The notes under the pieces were generated by a model, which had not been told where the DNA came from, made no database searches, and was given only the letters and a program-made list of their open reading frames with translations. A stretch of 64,000 bases of DNA from Azotimanducus sp965220185 (lineage in GTDB: Bacteria > Pseudomonadota > Gammaproteobacteria > Pseudomonadales > Azotimanducaceae), in assembly GCA_965220185.1 (NCBI GenBank), contig OZ244807.1:1674001-1738000 (forward strand). The letters are read 5' to 3'. A program made the translations under genes and the position numbers. The stretch's first letter is position 1, and each line of letters starts with the position of its first letter. Shown piece after piece: positions 9,113 to 20,719 of this stretch.

Positions 9113-9661
9113 ATGTTCAGCTTGATTGGCTCACCCCCCACCGCTAGACTGACGGCCCTCGCGGTGCCCGCCGCGATGCTGTGCTTCCTGCTGCTTGCAG
9201 GACCGGCGCAGGCGCAGATGCCGACAGCAGAACAATGCAACGACAGACGCCTGTTCACCCTGGAAAAGGTTATATTTCTGGGTGATGGCACCATGGATGA
9301 AAATAATTTAGACTTCGGCCACAACGGGCTCCAAGCCAATAGGATGGCCGGTTGCCCTGGTCTAGATGCCAGTGTGCTAGAAGAAATCGGTTTCTGCATG
9401 AATGTCTGGGACACGACCCCATGCAGCGGCAACGAATGCAAAAACACTGCGGTCAAAGTTGTAGGATCACGGGTTCACCCGGACTGGCATTCCGAAAACC
9501 TTGTATGCGGTTTGATGTTCGCGCGCGAAGTATTTGCATCTTTTATTGTTGCGTCGCCACATGATAACGGGGTCAAGGACGATCCTACCAACCGGTTGAT
9601 AATCGCTTTGGTCGACAATCCCCGCGAACATGTGTTTTTCGAAATCCGGGACGACGACTGA
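9113..9661 (+). CDS. Secreted cysteine-containing protein of unknown function
   Basis: 182 aa with a clear signal peptide (hydrophobic AVPAAMLCFLLLAGPAQAQM, cleavage expected after AQA near residue 34). The mature part has cysteines in EQCNDRR, AGCPG, FCMNVWDTTPCSGNECKN and LVCGLMF, consistent with disulfides in the periplasm or outside. No family recognised. AGGAGA lies 11 bases before the ATG, and a good promoter is upstream. It sits between the toxin-antitoxin remnants and gyrA and has no obvious partner gene. Confidence 0.72.
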   Translation: MFSLIGSPPTARLTALAVPAAMLCFLLLAGPAQAQMPTAEQCNDRRLFTLEKVIFLGDGTMDENNLDFGHNGLQANRMAGCPGLDASVLEEIGFCMNVWDTTPCSGNECKNTAVKVVGSRVHPDWHSENLVCGLMFAREVFASFIVASPHDNGVKDDPTNRLIIALVDNPREHVFFEIRDDD

Positions 9662-9678
9662 CGTGATCTGGGATGCTG

Positions 9679-9803
9679 CAACTTGCCACGCCTGAACTTC
9701 TACGAACTACGCCAAGAACTCATTCACGCGGTGCCGCTTTCGATATTCTCAAACAAGTCGTAGACAGGGGTTCGCGCGTCAGTGAACGCACAAGTATCGC
9801 TGA
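9679..9803 (-). pseudogene. Relic of a DUF433 antitoxin gene
   Basis: Bases 9679-9785 match 8054-8163 inside the intact DUF433 gene, close to 90 percent by eye with small indels. The - strand reading gives SDTCAFTDARTPVYDLFENIESGTA followed by a stop, a decayed version of AFTGTRVPVYALFENIESGATV. The relic continues into the 21 bases shared with 6642-6662. Confidence 0.75.
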
Positions 9804-9815
9804 CTTCGCTCTTAA

Positions 9816-9958
9816 TTCACGAGTAACATAGCTTAAAATAAAGCTGGCGTTTTATCGAATCTCGCCCTCAGCATATTCCCTCTCTCTTCTGCTTTTTCGT
9901 GTCCTTATGGCGGAGTCACAGTGCTAAAATAATTTGTTTTAGCTGGCGCGAATTTCCC
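9816..9958 (+). promoter_or_regulatory. Probable gyrA promoter region with inverted repeat
   Basis: This AT-rich stretch lies between the DUF433 relic and the gyrA leader and is absent before the truncated gyrA copy. It holds GCTAAAA (9923-9929), 7 bases, TTTTAGC (9937-9943), followed by TGGCG. A weaker echo (AGCTT...AAAGCTGGCG) lies about 100 bases upstream. Promoter function is inferred from position; no convincing -35/-10 pair was identified. Confidence 0.4.
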
Positions 9959-9989
9959 TTTCGCACGGCACTCCAACAAAAGGCAATCT

Positions 9990-12648
<2,659 letters not shown>

Positions 12649-12662
<14 letters not shown>

Positions 12663-13731
12663 CTTTACAGGCGGGCCGGCAGCCCTGCCGGAAGCTGTGC
12701 TTCAGCGCGCTTCAAACGAGCTGCTGGATTTTCGTGGCATGGGCGCATCGGTGATGGAGATCAGCCATCGAAGCTCTGAGTTCTCGCGCATTGCCGAAGA
12801 CAGCGAAGCCGCGCTGCGCAGGCTCATGGACATCCCCGATGACTATGCCGTGCTGTTTCCGCAAGGCGGCGCCACCGGGCAGTTCGCTGCGATTGTTCTC
12901 AACCTCGTCAAATCCGAGGCGGGTGAAGTGCCCTGCTATGTTGATACCGGCTATTGGGCGTCGCGCGCTGTGAAAGAAGCGAGGCGCTACGGTGAGGCGA
13001 TGATCGTCGCATCGTCACAAGCGCAAGGCTACCGCGAAATCCCTGACCCCTCGACATGGGATGTGCCGGACAACGCCGCCTTTCTGCACATCACTCTGAA
13101 TGAAACGATCGGGGGCGTTGAGTTTCACGATGCGCCTTCTTCGGATGTCATCTTGGTCGCGGATGCCTCGTCGAATATTTTGTCGAAGCCGATCGATGTC
13201 TCGCGCTATGGCGTCATCTATGCAGGCGCGCAGAAGAACCTTGGTCCTTCGGGTATCGCTGTGACTATTGTTCGCAAGTCGCTGATCGGACGTGGCGACC
13301 GTCCTGTCCCGACCATTCTTGACTATGCGGCGCTCGAAGCTGCCAACTCGATGGCCAACACGCCGCCGGTGTTCGCTTGGTACATCGCTGGGCTCGTGTT
13401 TGATTGGGTCGAGTCGGAAGGTGGTGTTGCAGTCATGGCGCGGCGCAACGCCCGCAAAGCCGAGCGACTGTATGGCTTTCTCGATCAAAACGACTTTTAT
13501 CAGTCCAAGGTGGCGCCCAGATTTCGCTCGCGCATGAACGTGCCGTTCAATTTGCAGGAGGAATCACGCACACAGGCGTTCTTGGCGGCGGCGCGCGATG
13601 CCGGTTTCATAGGACTTGAAGGGCATCGAAGCGTTGGCGGCGTGCGCGCGAGCCTCTACAACGCGATTCGCCAGGAATCGGTCGATGCGCTTATTGATTT
13701 TCTTGATGAATTTGCCGCGAGAGCGCCATGA
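12649..13731 (+). CDS. serC: Phosphoserine aminotransferase
   Basis: 360 aa from the ATG at 12649, which overlaps the end of gyrA and has AAGGAGA as ribosome-binding site (12634-12640). MRVHNFTGGPAALPEAVLQ is the canonical SerC start. The PLP-lysine is in VIYAGAQKNLGPSG, with the substrate-contact segment HITLNETIGGVEF before it. SerC converts 3-phosphohydroxypyruvate to phosphoserine and also acts in pyridoxal phosphate synthesis. The gene order gyrA-serC-pheA is conserved in many gammaproteobacteria. Confidence 0.97.
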
Positions 13732-14819
13732 CTGACGACTTGGGACAAGTTCGTGATCGCATTGACGAGATTGACCGCTCATTGCAAGCGCTCCTCAATG
13801 AACGTGCGAGCGCCGCGCTCGAAGTCAGTCGAATCAAAGCTGCGCAACTTGCGGACGGCGAAGAAGCGGTGTACTACCGGCCCGAACGCGAAGCGCAGAT
13901 CCTGCGCCGCATTCAAGATAGCAATCGCGGTGATATGCCACCCGAGGTCATGGCACGTCTGTTTCGCGAGATCATCTCTTCGTGCCTCTCGCTCGAATCG
14001 CCTTTGTCGGTTGCGGCGCTCGGTCCTGCGGGCACCTTCACCGAGCAGGCAGCGGTGAAGCATTTCGGTCATTTCGCACGAATCGAGCCACTGTCTTCGA
14101 TTGCCCAGGTATTTCGCGAAGTCGAGTCAGACGCCGTTCACTACGGCGTGGTGCCGGTTGAGAACACCACCGAGGGCATGGTGAATCAAACGCTCGACTG
14201 CCTCATGGACTCGCCGCTCGGCGTGTGCGGCGAAGTCGAACTGCCCGTGCATCAAATGCTCTTGGGGCGTGAGGATTGCGACCCATCCAAAGCGGTCGAG
14301 ATCGTTTCGCATCAACAATCGCTCGCACAAACGCGAGCTTGGCTCGATGCGCACTATGTTGATTTGCCGAGACGCGCGGTGGCAAGCAACGGCGAAGCGG
14401 CGCGTCTCGCCGCCGAGTCTCCTGACCGGCTTGCGGTCGGCGGGCTGCGTGCTGCTGAAATACATGGTCTCAAAGTGTTTGATCGAAACATTGAGGATTT
14501 TCCTGATAACAAGACGCGATTCGTCGTCATCGGCAAGACCTTGGCTGGCGCGAGCGGCGACGACAAGACATCGGTGCTGGTGACGGTGAAGAACGAGCCT
14601 GGCGCGCTGTATCACATTCTTGAGCCATTTCATGCGTGCGGTGTGAGCTTGACGCGCTTGGAAACACGCCCCTTGCGGAGCGGGAACTGGTCATACGCCT
14701 TCTTTATCGATTTCAGCGGGCATCGGGACGAGGCGCACATCGAGGAAGTATTGAGCCAAATCGGCGGAAACGTGGTTAATTTGCGTATTCTTGGCTCCTA
14801 TCCGGCTGCAGCGGTCTGA
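13728..14819 (+). CDS. pheA: Bifunctional chorismate mutase / prephenate dehydratase
   Basis: 363 aa, start overlapping serC by 4 bases. Residues 1-90 are an AroQ-type chorismate mutase (LGQVRDRIDEIDRSLQALLNERASAALEVSRIK). Residues about 90-275 are the prephenate dehydratase (VAALGPAGTFTEQAAVKHFG, then PVENTTEGMVNQTLD, and NKTRFVVIGK). A C-terminal ACT domain carries GALYHILEPF and the TRLETRPLRSGNWSYAFFIDF variant of the ESRP motif used for phenylalanine feedback. It makes phenylpyruvate from chorismate. Confidence 0.97.
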   Translation: MTDDLGQVRDRIDEIDRSLQALLNERASAALEVSRIKAAQLADGEEAVYYRPEREAQILRRIQDSNRGDMPPEVMARLFREIISSCLSLESPLSVAALGPAGTFTEQAAVKHFGHFARIEPLSSIAQVFREVESDAVHYGVVPVENTTEGMVNQTLDCLMDSPLGVCGEVELPVHQMLLGREDCDPSKAVEIVSHQQSLAQTRAWLDAHYVDLPRRAVASNGEAARLAAESPDRLAVGGLRAAEIHGLKVFDRNIEDFPDNKTRFVVIGKTLAGASGDDKTSVLVTVKNEPGALYHILEPFHACGVSLTRLETRPLRSGNWSYAFFIDFSGHRDEAHIEEVLSQIGGNVVNLRILGSYPAAAV

Positions 14820-14828
14820 GGCGCTTTG

Positions 14829-15659
14829 ATGGACCGGCTTGGCCTTGTTGGCACAGGCATGATTGGCGGCTCGTTCGCGCTGGCGCTGCGCGAAGCACGC
14901 GAAGTGCGCGAAGTCATAGGATACGACGCCAGCGAGCAAGCACTACGAGACGCGCTGGCACTGGGTGTTGTGGATCGGGGGACTCGGTCAGTCGATGAAC
15001 TCGCCCGTCACAGCGATGCCATTCTGGTGGCGGTGCCAGTGAGTGAGATTGCGCCGTGTGTCAAAGCGTGTCTTGAAGCCGGTGCCGAGTTTGTGATGGA
15101 AGCGGGCAGCGTCAAGCGATCTGTATTCGAGGCGTTGGGGGAGCGTGTGAATCAACGTTTTGTGTCGTTACACCCAATTGCTGGCACCGACAAGTCAGGG
15201 CCGAGCGCTGCGCGCGCGGACATGTATAAGGACAGTGTGCTCGCTCTCATTTCAGAGGGCGAGAAGCACTTGCGGCAGCGCGCAAGCGCACTCTGGTCTG
15301 CGTGCGGTTCACACGTGATCGAGATGGATGTGAGGTCGCACGATGCGATGCTCGCCCTCACGAGCCACTTGCCGCATCTGCTCGCCTTCAGCCTGATGCG
15401 ACTTGTATTGCACGGCGATCCGCAGGCATTGAGGTCTCTGACAGGTCCCGGGTTTCGCGATTTCACACGCCTTGCGAGAGGCGATGACCGCATGTGGCAG
15501 GCGATTTTTGAAGCCAACCGCGAGGCGCTCGACACAGAAATCACACGTTATCAGGCCGAACTTGAGGCCATGCGCGCGCGTTTATCTGACACGGACGCAA
15601 TGCGCGCTGCACTTCGCGAGGCGACTGCGTCGTTCGCCGTGCTAGAGGATATCCAATAA
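14829..15659 (+). CDS. tyrA: Prephenate dehydrogenase
   Basis: 276 aa from the ATG at 14829 (a TTG lies one codon upstream). The NAD-binding GTGMIGGSF opens the protein, and SLHPIAGTDKSGPSAARADMY carries the prephenate-binding His. SHLPHLLAFSLM and GFRDFTRLARGD are further family marks. It forms 4-hydroxyphenylpyruvate on the tyrosine branch. hisC and aroA, the usual neighbours here, are absent. Its TAA stop shares a base with the ATG of the restriction enzyme gene, an odd coupling of housekeeping and accessory genes. Confidence 0.95.
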   Translation: MDRLGLVGTGMIGGSFALALREAREVREVIGYDASEQALRDALALGVVDRGTRSVDELARHSDAILVAVPVSEIAPCVKACLEAGAEFVMEAGSVKRSVFEALGERVNQRFVSLHPIAGTDKSGPSAARADMYKDSVLALISEGEKHLRQRASALWSACGSHVIEMDVRSHDAMLALTSHLPHLLAFSLMRLVLHGDPQALRSLTGPGFRDFTRLARGDDRMWQAIFEANREALDTEITRYQAELEAMRARLSDTDAMRAALREATASFAVLEDIQ

Positions 15660-16621
15660 TGGCAGTCAATAGGGATAAGCCGGACCGGTGGAAACGGGAC
15701 ATTGAGCTGTCGGTTGACACCTACAACGATTGGTTCATGGGATTTGCACCAGAGGCTTATCGGACGACGCGAATCCAAACCACAAAGGATGTTGAGGCGA
15801 CATTGAAGTCGACGAACAACCTGACGAATATCGGGATTGAATTGTTAAGAGCAGAGCCTTCGGTGTTGCCCTCGTTGCGGATGTCTACCTGCCCGCCTTT
15901 GGCCGCAGACCGATTGATCGGCCTTGCAAGGGTTTCCGCGAACTTAGTCCGCGTCATGGAGAAGGATGGTCGGCTTCCTCCGAGAATGCCCCGGCGCGAG
16001 ATTGACAGAGACCTTGAGAAGATCGGCAAGATTATCGAGAAGATGGCGGATCTGGATGTCTTTGTTTGGTTGGCTCGCGGGGATGACCCGTTGGAACCAG
16101 AATTGTGGCGGGCTGCGACGATCGTGGCAGATCGGCTCTGCGGAACTGTTGCAAACCCCATCATCCGTAATGCGCAGGAAAAGCGTCAATTGGCAGCAAT
16201 CGGTGATTGGTTAACGTCTCTGGGATACGAAAACCGACCAGCAGGCGAGGGCGAGACATATGACAAGATGCGACCGGGAACATACTCGTACAGGCTCAAC
16301 GTGCCGGTTGAATTGGACGGAAGCGCACGAACCGTCAACATTCCTATAGACGCGGTGGTAATGCCCAAGGCGTCAAAGGCGGGCGATCTACCTCTGCTGA
16401 TCGAAGCAAAGTCAGCGGGCGATTTCACCAATGTGAACAAGCGTCGCAAGGAAGAGGCCGCGAAAATGAATCAACTGCGAAGGACCTATGGCGATCATGT
16501 ACGCTTCATCCTATTCTTGTGCGGATATTTCGACAGTGGTTATCTCGGCTACGAAGCTGCTGAAGGGATTGATTGGGTTTGGGAGCATCGCATCGACGAC
16601 CTTGCCGAGTTTGGCTTGTAG
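15659..16621 (+). CDS. XamI-family type II restriction endonuclease
   Basis: 320 aa, the usual length of the family. MAVNRDKPDRWKRDIELSVDTYNDWFMGFAPEAYRTTRIQTTKDVE is the typical XamI N-terminus. A PD-(D/E)XK-like site is visible as IPIDAVVMPK (Asp231) and LLIEAKSAGD (Glu249, Lys251). XamI recognises GTCGAC; the specificity here is inferred from family only. The start is fused to the tyrA stop (TAATG), and the cognate methylase starts 3 bases after its end, so both should be transcribed with gyrA-serC-pheA-tyrA. Confidence 0.85.
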   Translation: MAVNRDKPDRWKRDIELSVDTYNDWFMGFAPEAYRTTRIQTTKDVEATLKSTNNLTNIGIELLRAEPSVLPSLRMSTCPPLAADRLIGLARVSANLVRVMEKDGRLPPRMPRREIDRDLEKIGKIIEKMADLDVFVWLARGDDPLEPELWRAATIVADRLCGTVANPIIRNAQEKRQLAAIGDWLTSLGYENRPAGEGETYDKMRPGTYSYRLNVPVELDGSARTVNIPIDAVVMPKASKAGDLPLLIEAKSAGDFTNVNKRRKEEAAKMNQLRRTYGDHVRFILFLCGYFDSGYLGYEAAEGIDWVWEHRIDDLAEFGL

Positions 16622-16624
16622 AAA

Positions 16625-18202
16625 ATGAATGAAGCCGCTCTAGAATTTGAGGCGGAGCGGCTGGCGCTACAGCAACTGCTCGATGGACAGCGAGACGCTG
16701 CGTCCCGAAACCGAAAGGGGCAGTTTGCGACGCCGACCGGTCTTGCTGTCGACATCCAACGCTACGCGAAAAAGTGTCTTGGAGAAAGAGGGAAGGTGCG
16801 TTTCATCGATCCGGCCTTAGGCACTGGAGCCTTTTATTCGGCGTTGCTCAATGTTTTCCCGCGAACCCGTATCAGCGCAGCTGTGGGCTATGAGATTGAC
16901 CCGCACTACGGGAACCCGGCAAAGAGGCTGTGGAGCGAGACGGGACTCGATGTCTACTTAGAAGACTTTACGCAAGCCGAGGCGCCATTGCCTGACGAAA
17001 AGTTCAACCTGCTCATTTGCAACCCGCCCTATGTCAGACATCATCACATGGCGGGCGATGAGAAACAGAGATTGAAGGCGCGTACTTGGGATGCTTGCGA
17101 AGTGGACATCAGTGGTCTTGCCGGTCTCTACTGCTACTTTCTTGTTCTTGGTCATTTGTGGATGGCTGATGACGGACTGGCTGCGTGGTTGATACCAAGC
17201 GAGTTCATGGATGTCAATTACGGCGCATCTTTGAAGCGCTATCTTCTCGATAAGGTGACGCTCTTGCATATTCACCGCTTCGACCCAAATGATGTCCAGT
17301 TCGATGACGCGCTTGTGTCTTCCGCCGTTGTTTGGTTTCGCAATACACCGCCTCAAAAGAGTGGGCGTGTTCGATTTTCCTTTGGCGGCACTCTTGAACG
17401 GCCGAAGCGAGAGAGATTGGTTTCGGCGGATACATTGCGCCACGATCCAAAATGGACTCGCTATCCGATGAAGGAAGCTCATCAAACCCCGGCCGGTCCC
17501 GTGCTAGGCGATTTTTTCAGGATCAAACGCGGTCTTGTCACCGGCGGCAATAGGTACTTCATATTGTCAAACCGCGAAATCGAGAGTCGCGGACTGCCTA
17601 CGACCGCATTTAGGCCGATACTACCGAGCCCGCGCCACGTCCCCAGCGACGAGATAAGGTGTGACAGCTTTGGCAACCCGCTTCTAGAGCAGCGATTGTT
17701 TCTACTTGATCCACCTTGGACAGAAAAGGAGATCAGGAACGAATATCCGAATCTGTGGTCGTACTTGGAAGAAGGCAAAGCGGAAGGCATCGCTGATCGA
17801 TATGTCTGTCGGCACCGTGCGATGTGGTACGCACAGGAACGCCGCCCGCCGGCACCGTTTGTTTGCACCTATCTTGGTCGGAGCGATAAGAAGAATGGCA
17901 AGCCATTCCGATTCATTCTGAACGATTCCAAGGCGACCGCGGCAAACGTGTATTTGATGCTGTATCCGAGAGAGCCTTTCGAAAGCGCTTTGTCGGATAA
18001 TCCCGAACTGAAACGACAGGTGTGGGAGTGCCTGAATCAAATTTGCCCCCAGGTTATGCTTGGTGAAGGTCGCGTCTACGGTGGAGGGTTGCACAAGCTG
18101 GAACCCAAGGAACTCGGAAATGTTTCTGCGAAAGCACTCGTTGAGTTGTTCCCCGAATTGGGACGGCGATGCTCGTGGAAGCAAGGTGAACTGTTTCAAT
18201 AG
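16625..18202 (+). CDS. Eco57I-type N6-adenine DNA methyltransferase, partner of the XamI-like enzyme
   Basis: 525 aa. The SAM-binding region is FIDPALGTGAFYSALL (residues 61-75) and the catalytic NPPYVRHHH motif is at 133-140. RKGQFATPTGLAVDIQRYA near the N-terminus is typical of Eco57I-like methylases. It should methylate adenine in the site cut by the enzyme encoded just upstream and so protect the host. A GTCGAC lies inside its own gene (about 16745). Restriction gene first and methylase second is less common for type II pairs and calls for tight control. Confidence 0.88.
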   Translation: MNEAALEFEAERLALQQLLDGQRDAASRNRKGQFATPTGLAVDIQRYAKKCLGERGKVRFIDPALGTGAFYSALLNVFPRTRISAAVGYEIDPHYGNPAKRLWSETGLDVYLEDFTQAEAPLPDEKFNLLICNPPYVRHHHMAGDEKQRLKARTWDACEVDISGLAGLYCYFLVLGHLWMADDGLAAWLIPSEFMDVNYGASLKRYLLDKVTLLHIHRFDPNDVQFDDALVSSAVVWFRNTPPQKSGRVRFSFGGTLERPKRERLVSADTLRHDPKWTRYPMKEAHQTPAGPVLGDFFRIKRGLVTGGNRYFILSNREIESRGLPTTAFRPILPSPRHVPSDEIRCDSFGNPLLEQRLFLLDPPWTEKEIRNEYPNLWSYLEEGKAEGIADRYVCRHRAMWYAQERRPPAPFVCTYLGRSDKKNGKPFRFILNDSKATAANVYLMLYPREPFESALSDNPELKRQVWECLNQICPQVMLGEGRVYGGGLHKLEPKELGNVSAKALVELFPELGRRCSWKQGELFQ

Positions 18203-18258
18203 TCAGCAGTTCATAAAGCACGGAAATAGCATCAGAATTGCGCCAGGATGACGCTTCC

Positions 18259-18303
18259 AATACGGTATTATCCGCTTGATGGAGCAGTAGTAGGTAAGCT
18301 CGA
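18259..18303 (+). repeat. Solo end of a MITE-like repeat
   Basis: TTGATGGAGCAgtagTAGGTAAGCTC here matches TTTGATGGAGCATTAGGTAAGCTC at 61306-61329, the right end of a small inverted-repeat element and its flank. No left end was found nearby. The 57 bases between the methylase stop and this repeat show nothing else. Confidence 0.45.
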
Positions 18304-19095
18304 ATGTCGTCTGAACCCCTTGTCTTGACGTCACGCTACGAAGGCGTGCTTGAGATCACCCTGAATCGACCGGCAAGCGGCAATGCGCTCAATCCAGAAC
18401 TCGCTTCGGAACTTGCCGAGATCGCCAATCGCTGTGTCGGTGACACATCAATTCGCGCAGTGATTGTGACTGGCGCCGGGCGCATGTTCTGTGCTGGCGG
18501 CGATCTTTCTTCGTTTGCGAGCGCAAGCCATGGCACGCATGCGCTGCTGCTCGGCATGACCGGCGATATTCATGCATATATCTCAAGAATGACGCGCATG
18601 AACGCGCCGGTCATTTCGGCCGTCAATGGCATGGCGGCAGGCGGCGGATTCAGTCTCGCCATTTCTGGCGACCTTATCCTTGGCGCCGAGTCGTCGAAGT
18701 ACTTGGTCGCCTACACCAATGCAGGCTTGTCGCCTGATGCGAGCAGTTCATGGTTCCTGCCGCGCTTGGTTGGCCATGCAAGAGCGAGCGAACTGATGCT
18801 CACCAATCGTATCTTGAGCGCTGAAGATGCGTGCGAATGGGGTCTGATCAATCGTGTGGTGGCAGATGATGAGCTCATGGATGAAGCGCGCAAGCTCGCC
18901 GCGTCGCTTGCCAAGGGTGCGACACGATCATTTGGCACGGTCAAGCGCCTGCTTGCCGACAGCCTCACGAACGGCTTGGAAACGCAGATGGAGCACGAAG
19001 CGCGCGGCATTGCTGAGGCATCTGTGTCGCGCGACGGACGCGAAGGTGTCAGCGCGTTCCTTGAAAAACGCCAGCCGACGTTTGTGGGCGAGTAG
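18304..19095 (+). CDS. Enoyl-CoA hydratase/isomerase family protein
   Basis: 263 aa, the standard crotonase length. LEITLNRPASGNALN, then the oxyanion-hole GAGRMFCAGGDLSSF and NGMAAGGGFSLAISGDLIL, are family signatures. LVAYTNAGLSPDASSSWFLPRLVG contains the usual glycine/aspartate stretch, where many hydratases have GLTPDGGSSW and carry an active-site acid. It probably acts on acyl-CoA. It begins a rightward cluster with a haloalkane dehalogenase and a Nudix hydrolase (gaps of 11 and -4 bases). Confidence 0.9.
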   Translation: MSSEPLVLTSRYEGVLEITLNRPASGNALNPELASELAEIANRCVGDTSIRAVIVTGAGRMFCAGGDLSSFASASHGTHALLLGMTGDIHAYISRMTRMNAPVISAVNGMAAGGGFSLAISGDLILGAESSKYLVAYTNAGLSPDASSSWFLPRLVGHARASELMLTNRILSAEDACEWGLINRVVADDELMDEARKLAASLAKGATRSFGTVKRLLADSLTNGLETQMEHEARGIAEASVSRDGREGVSAFLEKRQPTFVGE

Positions 19096-19106
19096 AGGGA
19101 CTTCAC

Positions 19107-19976
19107 ATGAATTCCAAGAACTACGCCGAAGTGAACGGATTGAACATGGCCTATGTCGAAACAGGGCAGGGCAGCTCGCCAAGCATCGTTTTTCTGCACG
19201 GCAATCCGACTTCGTCCTATCTATGGCGGAACATCATTCCGCATGTGGAAGACCTCGGGCGCTGCATCGCGCCAGATTTGATTGGCATGGGCGACTCCGA
19301 CAAGCTGCCGGACTCCGGCCCGGACAGCTATATGTTCGCCGAGCACCGAACCTATCTCGACGGGCTGCTCGATCAGCTTGGCCTCGGCAATGAAGTCGTG
19401 CTTGTCATTCACGACTGGGGCTCGGCGCTCGGCTTTGACTGGGCGAGGCGGCATCCGCAGCGGGTCAAAGGCGTCTGTTACATGGAAGCGATCGTTCGCC
19501 CGATCGAATGGGAGGATTGGAATGAGGCGGCGCGGTCTGTGTTCCAAGGCTTTCGCTCGCCAGCGGGCGAACAGATGGTGCTCGAAAAGAATATCTTTGT
19601 CGAGCGCGTGCTGCCGGGCTCCATCACACGGACGCTCAGCGACGATGAGATGGCCGAATATCGGCGCCCGTTCTTGAATGCTGGCGAAGACCGGCGCCCG
19701 ACGCTCACTTGGCCGCGCCAGATCCCAATCGATGGCGAGCCAGCTGACGTGGCCCGGATTGTTGAAGCCTATGCGCGCTACTTTTCCGCGAGCGATATGC
19801 CGAAACTCCTCATTAGCGCCGAGCCCGGCGCCATTCTCATCGGCGAGCAGCTTGCGTTTTGCCGCGCTTGGCGTAACCAGACGGAAGTCAAGGTCGCGGG
19901 CAGCCATTTTATTCAAGAAGATTCCGCGGAGGAAATCGGCGGCGCGCTCCGAAGCTGGTTGCAACGCATCGCGTGA
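19107..19976 (+). CDS. Haloalkane dehalogenase (HLD-II type)
   Basis: 289 aa alpha/beta-hydrolase. The full HLD-II active site is visible: nucleophile Asp103 and halide-binding Trp104 in VIHDWGSALGF, halide-binding Asn33 in HGNPTSSYLWRNI, acid Glu127 in MEAIVRP and His267 in AGSHFIQED. This is the LinB/DhaA-like combination. It hydrolyses carbon-halogen bonds to an alcohol and halide in the cytosol. Physiological substrates of such enzymes are mostly unknown. It overlaps the Nudix gene by 4 bases and has AGAGGGA as ribosome-binding site. Confidence 0.92.
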   Translation: MNSKNYAEVNGLNMAYVETGQGSSPSIVFLHGNPTSSYLWRNIIPHVEDLGRCIAPDLIGMGDSDKLPDSGPDSYMFAEHRTYLDGLLDQLGLGNEVVLVIHDWGSALGFDWARRHPQRVKGVCYMEAIVRPIEWEDWNEAARSVFQGFRSPAGEQMVLEKNIFVERVLPGSITRTLSDDEMAEYRRPFLNAGEDRRPTLTWPRQIPIDGEPADVARIVEAYARYFSASDMPKLLISAEPGAILIGEQLAFCRAWRNQTEVKVAGSHFIQEDSAEEIGGALRSWLQRIA

Positions 19977-20638
19977 GTGAGTTTCGCTGCGATCAGGATT
20001 TAAGGGCGCGCATCGGCGAGCGTCTCCATGCGTTTGACAGGCATCGCGAAGCGATGGTCGGCAAGGGAAGTGCCGTTGCGCTTGCGATTTCTGATGCCGG
20101 TCACGGCGGCAATGTCCCAGGCCTGGCGATGCATGAGGCGTGGAGTGATGATGCGGCCATCATCATGACGCGGCGAGCGTCAAACCTTCGCACTCATGCA
20201 GGTCAGTGGGCGTTCCCAGGCGGACGGGTGGATGCGGGAGAAACGCCGGAAGAAACCGCGCTTCGCGAAATGCGCGAGGAGATTCATCTTGAGCTTGGGA
20301 TGGAGCACGTCATGGGGCGGCTCGACGACTTCGAGACGCGCTCTGGCTATGTCATGACGCCGGTTGTGTTCTGGGCCGGGCCGCGCTGCCACATGAAAGC
20401 CAATCCACACGAAGTCGCTTCCATCCATCGCATCCCGCTCTCTGAACTGACGCGCAACGACGCGCCGCTCTTGACGCAGATTCCTGAGAGCGAGCAGCCG
20501 GTGCTGCGAATGCCGATTGGCGAGTCGTGGATCGCGGCGCCAACAGCAGCGCTCCTCTATCAATTCCGCGAAGTCTGCCTATTTGGTCGCGAAACGCGCG
20601 TGTCTCACTTCGAGCAGCCTTATTTCGCATGGCGTTGA
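19973..20638 (+). CDS. Nudix hydrolase, CoA pyrophosphatase type
   Basis: 221 aa from a GTG. The Nudix box GGRVDAGETPEETALREMREEI covers residues 83-104. It is preceded by NLRTHAGQWAFPGG, the LRxHxGQxxFPGG pattern of CoA pyrophosphatases (NuCoA motif). The family splits CoA and acyl-CoA to phosphopantetheine derivatives and 3',5'-ADP. Translational coupling to a haloalkane dehalogenase and neighbourhood to an enoyl-CoA hydratase suggest acyl-CoA turnover, but the link is inference. Confidence 0.88.
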   Translation: MSEFRCDQDLRARIGERLHAFDRHREAMVGKGSAVALAISDAGHGGNVPGLAMHEAWSDDAAIIMTRRASNLRTHAGQWAFPGGRVDAGETPEETALREMREEIHLELGMEHVMGRLDDFETRSGYVMTPVVFWAGPRCHMKANPHEVASIHRIPLSELTRNDAPLLTQIPESEQPVLRMPIGESWIAAPTAALLYQFREVCLFGRETRVSHFEQPYFAWR

Positions 20639-20719
20639 AGGGCGTCGTGTCTGCGCCTCGACCTCTTCGGTACGCACGCTTCCTGCTACCATAGTCCTTT
20701 TTTCTAGCGGAGCAATCCA

